From Magnolia sinica (Eukaryota > Streptophyta > Magnoliopsida > Magnoliales > Magnoliaceae): DNA of 64,000 bases. Of this stretch, positions 47,050 to 58,892 are shown piece after piece. The notes below the pieces were generated by a model. The model was not told the DNA's origin. It ran no database searches and was given only the letters and a program-made list of their open reading frames with translations. The translations under genes were made by a program, and so were the position numbers. Location: NCBI RefSeq assembly GCF_029962835.1, contig NC_080577.1, positions 26,146,501 through 26,210,500 of the forward strand, written 5' to 3'. Each line of letters begins with the position of its first letter. Positions within the stretch are counted from its first letter, which is position 1.

Positions 47050-49147
47050 TGTTGTGGGTCAAATATTGTATATTAGACCCAAGTTATTACCTGATTTTAC
47101 GAACATGATACTGTTTAACGCCATATTTTAATCATGTTGGTGCTACAAGGTGAATCTAATAGCCTGAACTGAAAAATGGTACTAAAAGCATGAATTTAAC
47201 GCTTAGTAATCACCAAAGCAAGGGACGGACCCCAGGGGACCGAGATCGAAGAATTTACATGCCAGAGATTCGAAAATCGTCCTGAATGAAAGATCACAAG
47301 GTTCCCACCATCCGTTTGGCTCGAAACTTTATATCTAACCTGAGGACCCTAAATTAAACGTACACGTCGAAATTCAGCCCTCGGATCCCTCTGAAAGTGC
47401 CCCAACAAATGGATCAACCCACATATTAGCGATTTGGGGCCCACCTGATCTCTGGATATGCTTCAATTTTAGTTTCGACCCTTTATATTAAATGAGGAAA
47501 TGGATGGACGGAGAGGATTTCTCATATACATCATGATGGACCCCACATGGGGACCCGTGTGCACATAATACATGTGCATTGGATGTGCACCAGTCGGGCA
47601 GCCCGCTCAAAGTCGGGCTAACTCGACCTATCTTGCGCAAGAATAGAGTCCAGCCGGGTTTGCTTAGTGGGCCCCACCCGTCATCTGGATCGCTAACCTG
47701 GACTGTCCATCTTTTCCAGAGGGTGGCCAAGACCCTAGCCATGCTTTCCTTTTGGTCCCTTGCGCACGTACACACGTGGATCGCCAGAAAACGCAGGATG
47801 GACGGCGAGTTAATTTGATACAGTGGACCGCACCAAGACTCAACCAAAACCACTTCTTTCCGACCGAAATTTCGCCAAGAATCCAATGAATGGGGTGGAT
47901 TTCTTCGAAAACATCACTGTGTGGCCCACCGAGCATCGCAGCGCAGGCAGATTCAAACCTTATGCACGTTCGATTTTCGGGGACGTTGTGGGGCGTTGCA
48001 CGGCTTATGTGATGGTCGAATCTCTGATCTGAACCATTCAAAAGCTCTAGCAGAGGGTCTTTACCCCAACCATGGAGCTAATATCAGTTTCTTGGACATC
48101 TATTGGCCGAAAAATCTATTCAAATGCAAGTTGAGCTACGTTTTTGCGCTGCACACGTTGTACGGAAGCCTCCACCGCCCTTGCTGCGTAAAGAACCTCC
48201 TCCACTGACTCCAGCAGTCTCTCCTCTCTTCTGCCCTTGCTCTCTATAAAAGGGAGAGAGAAAGAGAGAGATATCCATTCCTAGGACGTGAGAAGAAACG
48301 AACGAGAGAGAGAGAGAGAGAGAGAGTGGACGGCCACCACAGAGTTTTTCCTTCCTTCTTCGGTTTTCTTTCCTTGATGTTATTTTCTTCAAAAGTCTTT
48401 AGCTTAATCATGTCTATGGTTGGCTAAACCTCTTAGCTAGGGCTAAGAGATGAAGCTTGTAGTATGATGGGAGACTTTTCTTTACGCCTTTTGATTCAGG
48501 TTTAAGTTGAACTAATTTTGATTCTAGTTTGATTATAAGAAATGCCTTTAGTTTTTAATGGTTTGTTGTGACTTAAATTACAATGGATTTGTGATAGCTT
48601 TGAGCATATTCTTTGCTTTATTATGATTATGAAATTAAGAACTCTATTGTTTACCATCGCCCCCTAGATATGGTTGGATGACGGAAGCCTTCCCAATGTT
48701 CATAACTCTCTCAGATGGATGTGGATTGGTTAGATTCTGTTGTTTGCTTTGTCTTATAGGCATGGCCTTGTGATGGAATCAAATCTAATTCTCATACCTC
48801 TTATCCATTAATGACTAGATCAAAGGACGTTCAATATTGTTTTTAATGAAGTATCTTCCATCTGGATGAGGATAGGACTCTGAATCCAGTTGTGTTTGTG
48901 AATCAAGCATAGATCTCCCTGCTACAAGTGGATCCCTAGAACCCTAGTTTCTCACCTTTGATTATTACAAGTTTTAGTTTAAGATTTCACCATTATTTCC
49001 TTAAAATTTTCTGATTTAGATTACATCTTTGCTTAGTTCTAGTTCAAGTTACTTTCAGATTACATACAAGGTTCAGTCCCTATGGATTCGACTTCGATCT
49101 TATCAAGATTATTACTACATCACAACCCTATACTTGGGGTGTGAACA
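47050..49147 (+). mobile_element. Athila-like LTR (3' LTR)
   Basis: About 2.1 kb from TGTTGTGGGTCAAATATTG to CTTGGGGTGTGAACA, with short inverted ends TGTT...AACA. The U5 region has the Athila-type text GTCCCTATGGATTCGACTTCG and ATTACTACATCACAACCCTA. A TATA box (TATAAAAG, 48245-48252) precedes a GA-rich leader. What lies before it is 3' internal sequence and no PBS follows, so it is the 3' LTR. Foldback text occurs inside (about 47439-47546). The right neighbour begins 28 bp later. Confidence 0.65.
48245..48252 (+). promoter_or_regulatory. TATA box of the Athila-like LTR
   Basis: TATAAAAG in a GC-neutral context, followed by a (GA)n stretch (48303-48326). It is the expected promoter of this LTR. 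Confidence 0.5.
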
Positions 49148-49174
49148 ATTAGAACTAAGAAATGAAACTATTTT

Positions 49175-51106
49175 GGGTGCGGATTAGGTGCTACCCTACT
49201 CGTGTAGAGCTTGGGATAGGTTATACATGTAGCTCATATATTGGTGGAGAGCGGTTATGTTAGAAGGCATGAGGACACATCAGTACATGGAGGCGTTAGC
49301 CCGCACTTGTACTTGGGTTCAAAAAGAATCTCAAACGTCTCCTCTTTTTTTCCGCTTCTTACCTATTCCCCAAGACAGATTAACTGTGAAAGCCTTTCGC
49401 GGAAAGTTCCTGTGCAAGGATGTTGGGTGGGGCCACAGCCTTTTTTTTTTTTTTTTTGAAAATCTACTACATTCATCTATTTTGAGATCTCATTTTAGGG
49501 CAAAAGACCAACAATGAGGTGGATTTAAAACTCAAGTGGGCCACACAAGAGGAAAATTTGGGGAAAGACATACCTACCATTGAAACCTTCCTAGGCTCCA
49601 CCTTGATGTTTATATGCCATCGAAACCATTTATAAGGTCATTAACACTGAAATGAAATAGAAATACAAAAAAAAATAGACTGAAACAAATCTTTTATGGC
49701 CATAAGAATATTTCAATGGTTCTCACTAAATCCCCACTATTTTCTCTCGTATGGCCCACTTGAATTTTGAATCCACCTCATTTTTTGTATAATGTCGTAA
49801 AATGAGATCTCAAAACGGATGAATGGAGTAGAATTCCCATTAACATGGTGGTGGACCTCACCCATCATCCTTATGCAAAAACTTCATGTGAAAGGCTTTC
49901 GCTGGAAATCCGCGTCCCCTTTTCCCATTCAAGGAGGAAACGAATTAGCTACTCCCTCTGCCACCAGCCAATAGCTAGTGGTTGGTATGTGTTTCATCCA
50001 TGCCGTCCATCTATTTATCTAGATCCTTTTATTGTATGAGACCCAAAATGAGGTATATCCCAACCTCAAGTGGACCACATTATAGGAAACAGTGTTGAAT
50101 GAATGTTGACCATTAAAAACATTTTAGGGGCCATAAAAGTTTTGGATCAAGCTGATCTTTGTTTTTAGTTTCATCTAGGTCTTTATGACCTAATCACTAG
50201 ATTGGATGTCAAATAACTAGTACAGTGGGCCTTAAGAAGATTTTAATGTTGGATATCCAATCACTATTGTTTTCCTGTGGTGTGGTCCGCCTGAGATTTA
50301 TATCCCTCTAATTTTTGGAATCAAGCCCTAAAATGACCTTTAAAAATGGATGAACGGAATGGATGAAACACATATATCATGGTGGGCCCCACGGAGCATC
50401 GACTACTAACCACCAAGGACGACCGGAATTGCTTAGCCAATCCGTTTCCAGTCAAGGAGGACCAAAATTGCCTAAATCTCCCAACCTCATGGGCCACCCA
50501 TGTTGTCCAGGTAAAATCCACTTCATCTATCATTTGAGAAGCAATATATACATCGTACATGCAAAAGATCAGCCTAATGGGAAACTCGTGTGGGACATAT
50601 CCATGGAATAATAAAATCTTTAAGTTCATGTATCGTGGCCCGCTTGAATTCTCGATCAGCCTTTTTTCTCTTTAATATTGCTTCATTCCATAGTGTTACA
50701 CCTGATTAACAGGTTTGATGTATACACACCATGTTGGGTCCCACTTGAGTTTTGGATCCACCTCATTGTTGGTCTCTTGTCCTAAAATGAGATCTCAAAA
50801 CAGATGAACGGAGTAGATTTCCAAAAAAAAAAGTTGTGGCCCCACCCAACATCCTTGCGGAGGAACTTCCTGCAAAAGGCTTTCGTAGGAAATCCATCCT
50901 AGGGAATAGGTAGGAAGCGGAAAAAAAAAAAAAAAGAGGAAACGTTTGGGGTTCTTTGTAGACCCGAGTACAAATGCGGGCTAACACCTCTGTTTGTAGA
51001 TGTGTCCTCTTGCCTTCTGACGTAACCACTCTCCACCAATATGTGAGCTACATATCTAGCCTGTCCCGAGCTCTACACGGGCGGGGGTAGTACCTAATCC
51101 GTGCCT
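49175..51106. mobile_element. Composite long-TIR foldback element with 9 bp target duplication
   Basis: The terminal inverted repeats are about 380 bp long. The left arm (49175 to about 49560) and the inverse of the right arm (about 50725-51106) align through GGATTAGGT.CTACCC, GTGTAGAGCT.GGGA, TATTGGTGGAGAG.GGTTA, GAGGACACATC, TTAGCCCGCA, a T-run, GATGTTGGGTGGGGCCACA and TCATTTTAGG. Flanks AACTATTTT (49166-49174) and AACTTTTTT (51107-51115) form a 9 bp duplication with one mismatch, typical of Mutator-like elements. The left side contains a complete foldback core ending CTGGAAATCCGCGTCC (about 49915), and another copy is nested at 49976-50405. No transposase is encoded. Confidence 0.75.
49976..50405. 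mobile_element. Foldback element nested in the composite element
   Basis: A full family core (TGGTTGGTATGTGTTTCATC to AAACACATATATCATGGTGG, then GCCCCACGGAGC). Outer arms GCTAGTGGTTGG and CTACTAACCACC are a short inverted pair. It differs enough from the surrounding core to be a separate insertion. Confidence 0.65.
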
Positions 51107-51115
51107 AACTTTTTT

Positions 51116-52811
51116 CCACTAAAATATGTGGAGCCCACTATTATGTATGTGTCTGATTTGCAGACTCTATCTGACATCAAAAGGAGAAAGTTGAGAAGGG
51201 AAGAGGAAGAGGGGATTCATCCAGTTGTTATACCATCTTTCGACCATCACCTATTGCCTCACCACCATTCTGCCAGTCAAATTCAAGATTGAGCTCGAAC
51301 TGAGTTGTCTAAATTCAACTTGGTCTGTTGTTGAGTCCAAGGACGAGCCCTCTGATAGAGTTGACTCGGTGCTGGCTCTAACTCGTTAGTGCACCTCTAA
51401 TCAAGTTAAACAAGGTCCAGCTCTTAAGAGGCGTCTGAGCAGCGGGTTTATGGATTTCAGTAAAATGGTCGAAAAAGGAATCGAAATCCCTTCTTCGATG
51501 AATGATGAGTAAACTCAACCCAGGTAACATCGCAACCTCTATCATGATGAACTTAGATTTAAGTCACTCGACTCGTTTCTGAGTCAACTCGGTAAAATAC
51601 TTGACCAAGCCAGACTTGAGATACTTTTATTTTATTTAAGAAAGTTCCCTAAATTTCCATTATTCCAGGGGATTGAACTCGGCCAAATGAATGGCAGCAA
51701 CTAAAATATTAGTCCAATCTGGGTCAGATTGGTGAATCAAAGTGTAACCAATATAGTAAGCAAGATTGAGTTAACCATAACACTAGGATTTCAATCCTCT
51801 AAAATCTATTATGAAAACTTAGATAACTCATTTAAGAACCAAGCCCCACAACCAAATGAAGCCTTTAGGATCAAACCCAATTAGAGGAGAAAGCAGCCTA
51901 AATCACTCCACTGAGGCATGTGAACTCACTCCATAGAGTGTCCGGGTCAAGAACACACAACAAGCAAGGTGAGGATCACCCTTCAATCTTGTCTACATCT
52001 TGATAATTAGATTAACTCGTTTATTTCATCAATTGCCTAATATAATACTTAGTGAAAATAATAATAAATGTTAGTTTCTATTTGAGTGATTCTTCATAAT
52101 GATTGATCATTGAATTTACATTCAAATATGAACATGCAATGGATCTCAAATATATATATACTTTATATGTGTAATTGCTATTGATATTGTGCATGACTTG
52201 TTTTACCTCTTGCGGTTACTTAATGGTACTTTTGAAAGTTCTTGAACTAGTGGTAATTCTATCTAATAGATTAGATGGAATTTCTTTATTATGGACTGAC
52301 CATCTTGTGGATCATTTGTGCCTATGTAGCATTTGGGGACAATAACTTTTTATAGCATTCTTGAATAGACTATTTGCCCTATGTGGCTTTGATTGACTAT
52401 TTACCCTTTATAACTTTGATGAACTATTTTCAAATAACTCTGCGATGATAAGTTGCACTTGTTAAACTATAATTGGCCACTAGTTGATGAGGTTACCTTT
52501 AAACATCCTATTTGTTAGAGTTTCATGAGCTGAGAATGGTGATATGAGAAATTATACCTGAGCTGTCGGCATATACTGAGTGACGAGCCTCCATAGTGAC
52601 CTTTAAACTTCCTTAAAATGATTGTTTAAAATTGAAATAATAATAATAGTTGGGTTAGTCAAGCATTTCATGGCATGTGGACTTTAGCAGGTGGTCGATG
52701 TAAGACACAAGATTTCTTGGGTCACTATGGGCTGTACCATAGAGTATTTTACTGGGTAATCCTAAGTTATTATCATGTGCATTCGAATCACTATGGGTTG
52801 TCATTGTCGCA
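51116..52811. other. Unassigned; hAT-like text then LTR-like spacer
   Basis: From 51285 to 51430 the text GAGCTCGAACTGAGTTG / GTTGACTCGGTGCTGGCTC resembles the interior of GTAGAG-type hAT elements, without ends. The rest holds no gene that I recognise. Confidence 0.35.
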
Positions 52812-52985
52812 TGGACATTTTCGGGTGCCTAGTTCTCCTTAGGGCATACTTTTAAGTACTTTTTTGGGAGACTAGCTTGCCTTAGGTGTCCTCGTTAAAT
52901 AGTCTTTTCTGAGTGCCTAGTTCTCTTTAGGGTGTACCTTTGTATATATACTTTTCTGAGTGGCTAGTTCTCCTTAAGCGATATT
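52812..52985. repeat. Tandem repeat, about 60 bp unit
   Basis: GTGCCTAGTTCTCCTTAGGG and variants (GACTAGCTTGCCTTAGGTG, GTGCCTAGTTCTCTTTAGGG, GTGGCTAGTTCTCCTTAAGC) recur four times, each followed by T-rich sequence. Confidence 0.6.
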
Positions 52986-53083
52986 TTTGCCAGCTGGATA
53001 TGCATCCCCAGGTCTGTGAGTATGTACATGCATTCATGCATTTAAACAAAAATATCTTCTTTTTTTTTATAGGCTTTATAGGC

Positions 53084-53341
53084 TTTTTTTTTTATTAAAA
53101 CACACGCGCACGCACACACACCACCACACACTCACGCCTTAGTGGGATTTCACCACCTATAGGCTTTATTTAGCTCCTCTATGTCTATAAATCCAAGGCA
53201 CAGGAGGACTCTTATTTTTTATTTTTTTTAACACAAGCACACACACACCACCACACACTCACGCCTTAGTGGGATTTCACCACCTATAGGCTTTATTTAG
53301 CTCCTCTATGTCTATAAATCCAAGTCACAAGAGGACTCAAC
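53084..53341 (-). repeat. Tandem duplication carrying truncated SINE tails
   Basis: Two nearly identical units of about 128 bp (53084-53213 and 53214-53341). Each begins with a T/A run, then CACACACACCACCACACACT, CACGCCTTAGTGGGATTTCA, CCACCTATAGG and a shared downstream piece (CTTTATTTAGCTCCTCTATG). The first part is the 3' end of the same SINE family as at 41434, on the minus strand. The A-box and B-box part is missing. Confidence 0.7.
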
Positions 53342-55261
53342 TACATTTCCCGCGAACAGTTTACGTGCAGTCAATTTTGACAATCTTTCTCCTCAACTAC
53401 TTGATTGTGCAGTCAATTTTTACACTATGTTTTGACCTTTGATTATTGCTCATGATCATTCATCAATCATGTGGGCCACACAATGATTGAATTGGACTTC
53501 AAATCAGTGACCATGCAAGATCCTTCGGTGGTGGGTTCTTGTCAAGGAAGACTACTTCTCCAATAACGGATTTGAAGCTATTAGTTATTCCTTCATTCCA
53601 TTACTCCTAGACAGTCTAGATTAGTCCTGAGAAGCCCAAGGTTGCAAAAAATTAAAGCTTCAAAGAATTTTTCAGGTGGTTCAAACGGTCAAAGCTTGCG
53701 GTTGCCGAACTCGACCGTCGGAACGACAAAGGTTATGGGCATTTCGAATAATTTGGATCTTTCGATTGCTTTTGATGTTGCAACGTAATGTTGGGCCCCA
53801 CAATCTTGAACAATGAAGATTTCTCTAAGTTCCCTTGCTGCTGAACTTTGTTGTAATGAAATGGAGAAGAATGAAAGAAGCATAGCTGATTTTCTCGACC
53901 CAAGCTCGCTCAACTCACATGCTGGGATTCCCTAGCAGATTCCCTACATTTTCAGTGCGTTTGAATTGTAAGATCACTCTAAGATGGGTCGCATAGATCG
54001 TGCATGGATTGGGTTTCTATTTAAAGAGGAATGAATTCAGATAGATGTATTACCTAACCTTGCACGCACACACATGCACTAATTCTTACATGTCCAAGGT
54101 CGAGGGATTGGGATGCAAGTTGATCAAGGTCATGGTCCTTACTGGCCCACCCTACTTTTAATTCAAATAGTCAAAAGATCCCTTTAGTCAATTATTTTGG
54201 ATTGAATGGTTGGGAAGTTAAACTTGAAATGAACAGTGTTAATATGTAGATGTACGATCAATCTTCTTAATCAATGGTCAGATCATTATATTTTAATGTG
54301 AAGGTGTATGGATTAGAGTACACACGCAGTTACTGACCTCTTTCATTGTTTTGGAAAGTTTAAAATCTATAGAATTCTTCTATCTCTGAAAATAGGTCTA
54401 GGTGTGGCCTGGTGTGAAAAGAAAACCAATAGATTCATCAGAGATTGCATGTGGATCACGATGATGGTCGTTTTGTTATTTTCTAAAGGTTATCTAACGG
54501 ATATGATGATAATTCTGATAGATGGTTAATCTTGTGATTCTGACACTAATATTAAAGATGTACGTACGGTTCAATAGGTTGAATAAGTACTGGTTAAATT
54601 TTCATTATGATCGAACTCCTACAAGTAAGTTTTCTAAATGATGATGTCAGGTAAGAATATGTACACCGTAGATAACTTTAGATTATCAATGGTGTAATTG
54701 TAGAGGTTGTCTTTGGACTTTAACCATGTAAAATAGTCATTAGTATATTAGGGTCTAGCATCCCAGTACATGAGCTTCCTGACAAAGGCTTTAACAGGAA
54801 ATAGACGCCCGGTCATGATGCTTTGAACCTTAAAAACTGGTCCAAATGGCATCGGACATTTACAAGCATATGACTTAGTTTTAAGAGGTCCGATGCTGGC
54901 CAGTTAGGGTACCGTTTTAAGTCTTATTTAACTGTGTATACGTTATTGTACAGCTGTTATTCAAGTGCGAGTAAAAGTTATTCAGTTACATATAAAATCA
55001 TGTTCAACTGCTTTAAAAAATCATAATTATTGAATGATCCAGACCATCCAAATAGGGTTACAATAAAAAATGATGGACAGAATGGATTCATAGGTACAGG
55101 TTAGGTCGTGGCATCCAGGACTACTTGATTGCTGTGATCTTTGAATATTAGCAGAGAGTGGGTTCCACCAAACAGACGGTCCAGATGGGTGATGTGAATG
55201 TCAACAAATCCAGATGCAACTATGCGCATGAGAAAGTTTCCATGCACGTAGGTAACCCATT
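53342..55261. other. Unassigned sequence with a small hairpin
   Basis: No gene recognised. An isolated fragment AAAGGCTTTAACAGGAAATA near 54785-54804 matches the end of the GGACGC-type foldback subfamily. A hairpin follows at 54835-54905. Confidence 0.4.
54835..54905. repeat. Hairpin-forming inverted repeat
   Basis: AACTGGTCCAAATGGCATCGGAC is closely matched inverted by GTCCGATGCTGGCCAGTT about 30 bp later, giving an 18 bp stem with a few mismatches. Confidence 0.65.
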
Positions 55262-55562
55262 TGATGGGTAGGTGGTGAACAAATTGACCATAAAGTTACA
55301 TAGACATGGATGAAGAGAAAGCACAAATATCAGCTCCATCCAAAACTTCTGTGGGGCACAAGAAGTTTTCAACGGTAAGAGATTAATCCCCATTGTGTAG
55401 CCCAATTGAGCCTTGGATCTGCCTCATTTTTGGGTTTAAATCCTACAATGATACGAAAAAATAGATGGACGGTGTGGATAAGACTGATACATCACGGTGG
55501 CCACTCAAAGCTGCTGCCCGTTCCCAGCTGGAGACTGGCGGGGTAGGACACAATCCGCGTCC
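55262..55562. mobile_element. Right part of a foldback element, CCGCGTCC end
   Basis: The centre and right arm of the family are present (CATAAAGTTACATAGACATG, GGGGCACAAGAAGTTTTCAA, GTGTGGATAAGACTGATACA) with the outer arm and terminus GACACAATCCGCGTCC. The left arm is absent. Confidence 0.65.
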
Positions 55563-55593
55563 GTTATATGCCAGACTCAATGGACCCTGTAAT

Positions 55594-56037
55594 GTTAGGC
55601 CCAAGGGCTAAAAATCAGCCTGATATAAAACTTATATAAGCCACAAAAAGGGGAACTTTAGAGATGAAACACCAACCATAGGTTTTTGTGTGGGCCTATT
55701 ATGGATTTTATATTCCATCCAATCCTTTTATCAGGTGCTCCTGACTAGGATGAATGGACAATTGAAAATAGAGCCCTGATCCAAGACTTTGGTGGGTCAC
55801 CCCATGGGGATAAATGTCAAATCACCCCTAAAACCTCTAATTTCAACCGCTGTGGCCTGCTTTAGTTTTGGGTCAAGCTGATTTTTTATTGTCAGTTCAT
55901 CCTGGTCAGGAGCATTTTATTAAAGGGTTGGATGGAATATAAAATCAATTGTGGGCCTCACACGCAAACCTATGGTTGCCATTCAATCTCCATTGTTCCT
56001 CCTGGTGTGGCCCATATGAAAATTGTATTGGCTGATT
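55594..56037. mobile_element. Foldback element of a second family
   Basis: The left arm (ACCAACCATAGGTTTTTGTG, GATTTTATATTCCATCCAAT, TGACTAGGATGAATGGACAA) is matched inverted by the right arm (CATCCTGGTCAGGAGCA, TTGGATGGAATATAAAATCA, AACCTATGGTTGCCATTCAA, TGTGGCCCATATG). The layout is like the main family (GGCCCAC ends, ATCCAA middle) but the sequence is distinct, so it is a related or parallel family. Confidence 0.7.
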
Positions 56038-56351
56038 TTTGGAGGGTTTCAGATACTCACGTACAAACAAGGACCCAACATATATTGTAGGGTTTCGGAC
56101 ACTCTCGTGCAAACAACGACCCCCGAAGTCCCCGCTCTGAGCTTTTTCGTTTTTTTTCAGACACCATATGAGCACTCAAACTCATTTGAAACACACTCAA
56201 TCTTTCACGTAGTCAGGATATATAGTTCCGATGGAAGGGCCAATCTGCGTTTTGGATCGCGCTGATTGTTGGAATTGTACCGGTATAAACACACGTAGTT
56301 TGTATGTCACACAAAATACATGGTGAGCCCATACAAATTAAGTGTCCAATC

Positions 56352-57519
56352 TAAGGGTGTCGAAGGGCTGGATTAGGGCTAGGCCGAGCTCCATCTAAGC
56401 CCAGCCCACATTCTGCAACGTAAGCCCAAACCTAGCCCAGGCCTGTGCATGTGACTGGCTGAAATAGTTCAGCATAAGCCCGGCCTAGAATGCACATACA
56501 AGGATGGGCTCGAGCCCAAAATGATTTCCAGAAGGAAGGAAAAGAGAGAATTGTTGATCAAGTGCCTTCGATCTGATGAAGAGAAATCCTCTGTTTTGGT
56601 TCGACTGGTGTCATGGTCGGTTCCACTGAATTAGAGGTAGATTTTCTGGTTGCACAGTATCCACTTTCATACGTCTTCGGTTTGACCGAATGTGTGTGAG
56701 TCGGCTCGGTTCGGTCCAACCAATGGAGTGCATAAGTGCGGATTTTATTTCCTAATCTTGTATGAAAGTGTATAATACATTATTGTGTGTGATTAGGGTG
56801 AAGTTCAAAAGTAGAATGTGAGAGAGCTTGAGAGCTAAAGGGTTTTGAAGAAGAAAGCGAAGGTTTTTACTATAAGTGGATTGATTGTCGCTTTATGCCA
56901 TGGTTTTTTCTTGCAAGGGTTTTTCACAAAAATTCCATGTGTTCTTTGCATTTGTTTGGATTTTTTTTCTTTTTATATTGCTTGTTCGACCTAAGGTTGC
57001 TTTCGTGCCCAACAAGAACAAAAAGGCAAAGGGTGCTTAGTTGATGTGTGCCATTGTTGGTGGCTATAGCTAATTGCAGCAATGACACTATGTTCAGCAT
57101 CAAAGGGGAGAGTAAGAGACAGAGATAGGAAGGGAAGGAGGGAGTAGTGGCTTGTTGTCATGGCGGCAGCCATAGCTACCACCGCCTCGGGCGGTGGCAC
57201 CATGGTAGCTTATTCCATAACTTTTCAATGGCGGGCCCTAGCAGAGAGACAAACAGAGAGAGAGAGAGAGAGTAGGTTGGAGATGAAAGAGGGGTGGGTC
57301 AGAGGTGAGAGAAAAAGATGAAGATGATTTTACATTCTCTAACGGGTTGGGTCGGGCTGATGAGCTTCTGACCATCTAGTCTAAGCCTGGCACGATTTAA
57401 AATTGGGCCGGAAGTTTAAGCTCGAGCTCAACCCTTGTGCCTGATACTTGAGCCCAAGTCCGGCCCAAGGCAGGCCAGTCCGGAAGCCTGATGGGCCATC
57501 CCAGCCCATTGACACCCTA
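56352..57519. mobile_element. hAT-like non-autonomous element with 8 bp TSD
   Basis: The left end TAAGGGTGTCGAAGGGCTGG and the inverse of the right end (CCCAGCCCATTGACACCCTA) are matched terminal repeats of the hAT-MITE type. Flanks GTCCAATC (56344-56351) and GTCCTACC (57520-57527) agree at 6 of 8 bases, consistent with the 8 bp hAT duplication. Both subterminal regions are rich in GGCCC/GGGCT text. The interior (about 56560-57350) has no transposase; part of it resembles a copia-type leader, and there is a (GA)n tract at about 57256-57272. Confidence 0.65.
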
Positions 57520-57527
57520 GTCCTACC

Positions 57528-57925
57528 CATTGTAGGAAATATGACATGAGGTCTATTAGCACAATAACAATGGTAATGGTCTCGTTCCATAGGAGTTATG
57601 GTTACCATTATAAAGAAGGTGATTAAAAAACCTCAAAATAGAGACCGGTAACAATTTTAAGTCTGGTTTAAATTTTAGAAAAAAAAAAAAACCAGGAAAC
57701 TAATGAAAAAAAAAAACAAAAACAAAAACAAAAACAACAAAGAAAACCGCTGATCTCTTAGGAAATCCTAATCAAAGATAGGGACCACTGGTCTCACAAC
57801 ACCTGTAGCCTTACTGAGATTCAATTGCATACTATTCCAGTAAAAGAGATAGAGAGAGATTAACAATGCATGCTTTGTTATTTATATTTAGAGATTTCTA
57901 TCTAATACTACTTCATTAATATTAG
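57528..57925. other. Unassigned spacer
   Basis: A-rich runs near 57680-57745; ATTAG at 57921-57925 would be one copy of the target duplication of the following gypsy element. Confidence 0.4.
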
Positions 57926-58714
57926 TGTTGATGCAAAAATCTAGTCCACCCCCTTTTAGACCTTCGAGTACCTGCACAGGAAGAAGACAAAGGAGACCCT
58001 GGCTAGAGCAGGAGACCCTCCGATGCCAAAGTCAGGCTAGGAATTTAGGAATTATAGCATTGAGGGATTTGGGGAGAGAGTTTTTACATACCTTTCATCG
58101 TTGGAGTCTTTCCTATTTATAGGAGAAGGGGGATCCCACTGTATGGGGATTCTTTCCCGATATGTTGGAGATTTGATTTACATGGTGTTTTGTTTACGGA
58201 TACTTCCCGATCCCAAGATTTTTGGGACCGGTGATCCTTTTACAAGATTCTCGGGACGGTGTTTAAGATTACACCATCTCTCCTTTGCTTGGCTCGGCCT
58301 CAATAGATTCGTAATCTTGGCTGGCTTACATAGGAGACTTTTTGCCTACTATCGGACGAAACTGAGTCGGTTCAGGACCGATGTTTTTCTTCTATCCGAT
58401 AGCCGATACTATAACCAACCATACATAGGTCGTTTTCATAATCGGTCAGGTGGCTTTTTAATTTTGGACCTTTAATAGGTCTCTTTAGACATTGCTGCCT
58501 TGTTAACCGAGTCAACTTAATGTGTCCTATACTTGCCTAAGGCTCTCGACTCTCAACTTCGGTCGGGATTCATTTCTTACAAATCCGAACAAGTCTCTCC
58601 TATGGCTTTATCTTGCTCGATCCGAACTATTGGCTCGGATCCTTCGGTCGGTTTTAGTAGAGTTGGTCCATTCCATAACCGAGTCTCCGGACTTGTCATA
58701 TTTTTTCCCCAACA
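57926..58714 (-). repeat. 3' LTR of the Tat-like element
   Basis: 789 bp. On the minus strand it reads TGTTGGGGAAAAAATATG ... TAGATTTTTGCATCAACA, with TGTTG/CAACA ends. It sits directly after a polypurine tract, and a TATA box (58114-58121) lies about three quarters of the way in. Frames on the + strand across it (58101-58475, 58522-58884) are shadows. Confidence 0.75.
58114..58121 (-). promoter_or_regulatory. TATA box of the Tat-like LTR
   Basis: TATAAATA on the minus strand, in the context CTCCTATAAATAGGAAAG, with about 190 bp of R-U5 between it and the LTR end. Confidence 0.6.
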
Positions 58715-58732
58715 GTAAGCCCCCTACTCCTT
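58715..58732 (-). other. Polypurine tract
   Basis: AAGGAGTAGGGGGCTTAC on the minus strand ends at the first base of the LTR; it would prime plus-strand DNA synthesis. Confidence 0.7.
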
Positions 58733-58892
58733 GTGTCAGTTATATCGGCACTAAGGAGTACTGTATTGCAGACCGAGGTTATGATGGGGTATTTATTGCT
58801 TCTTATGTCGTTCTTGACGTGCGACGAATCGTTACTCAAGGTCGCCCGAGCGGACAACCGTCAAGTCATTTCGTCCGCTTATGAGCGCCAGA

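Noticed and set aside
58101..58884. Plus-strand proteins of 120-124 aa
   Set aside because: They run across a minus-strand LTR and have no domain.
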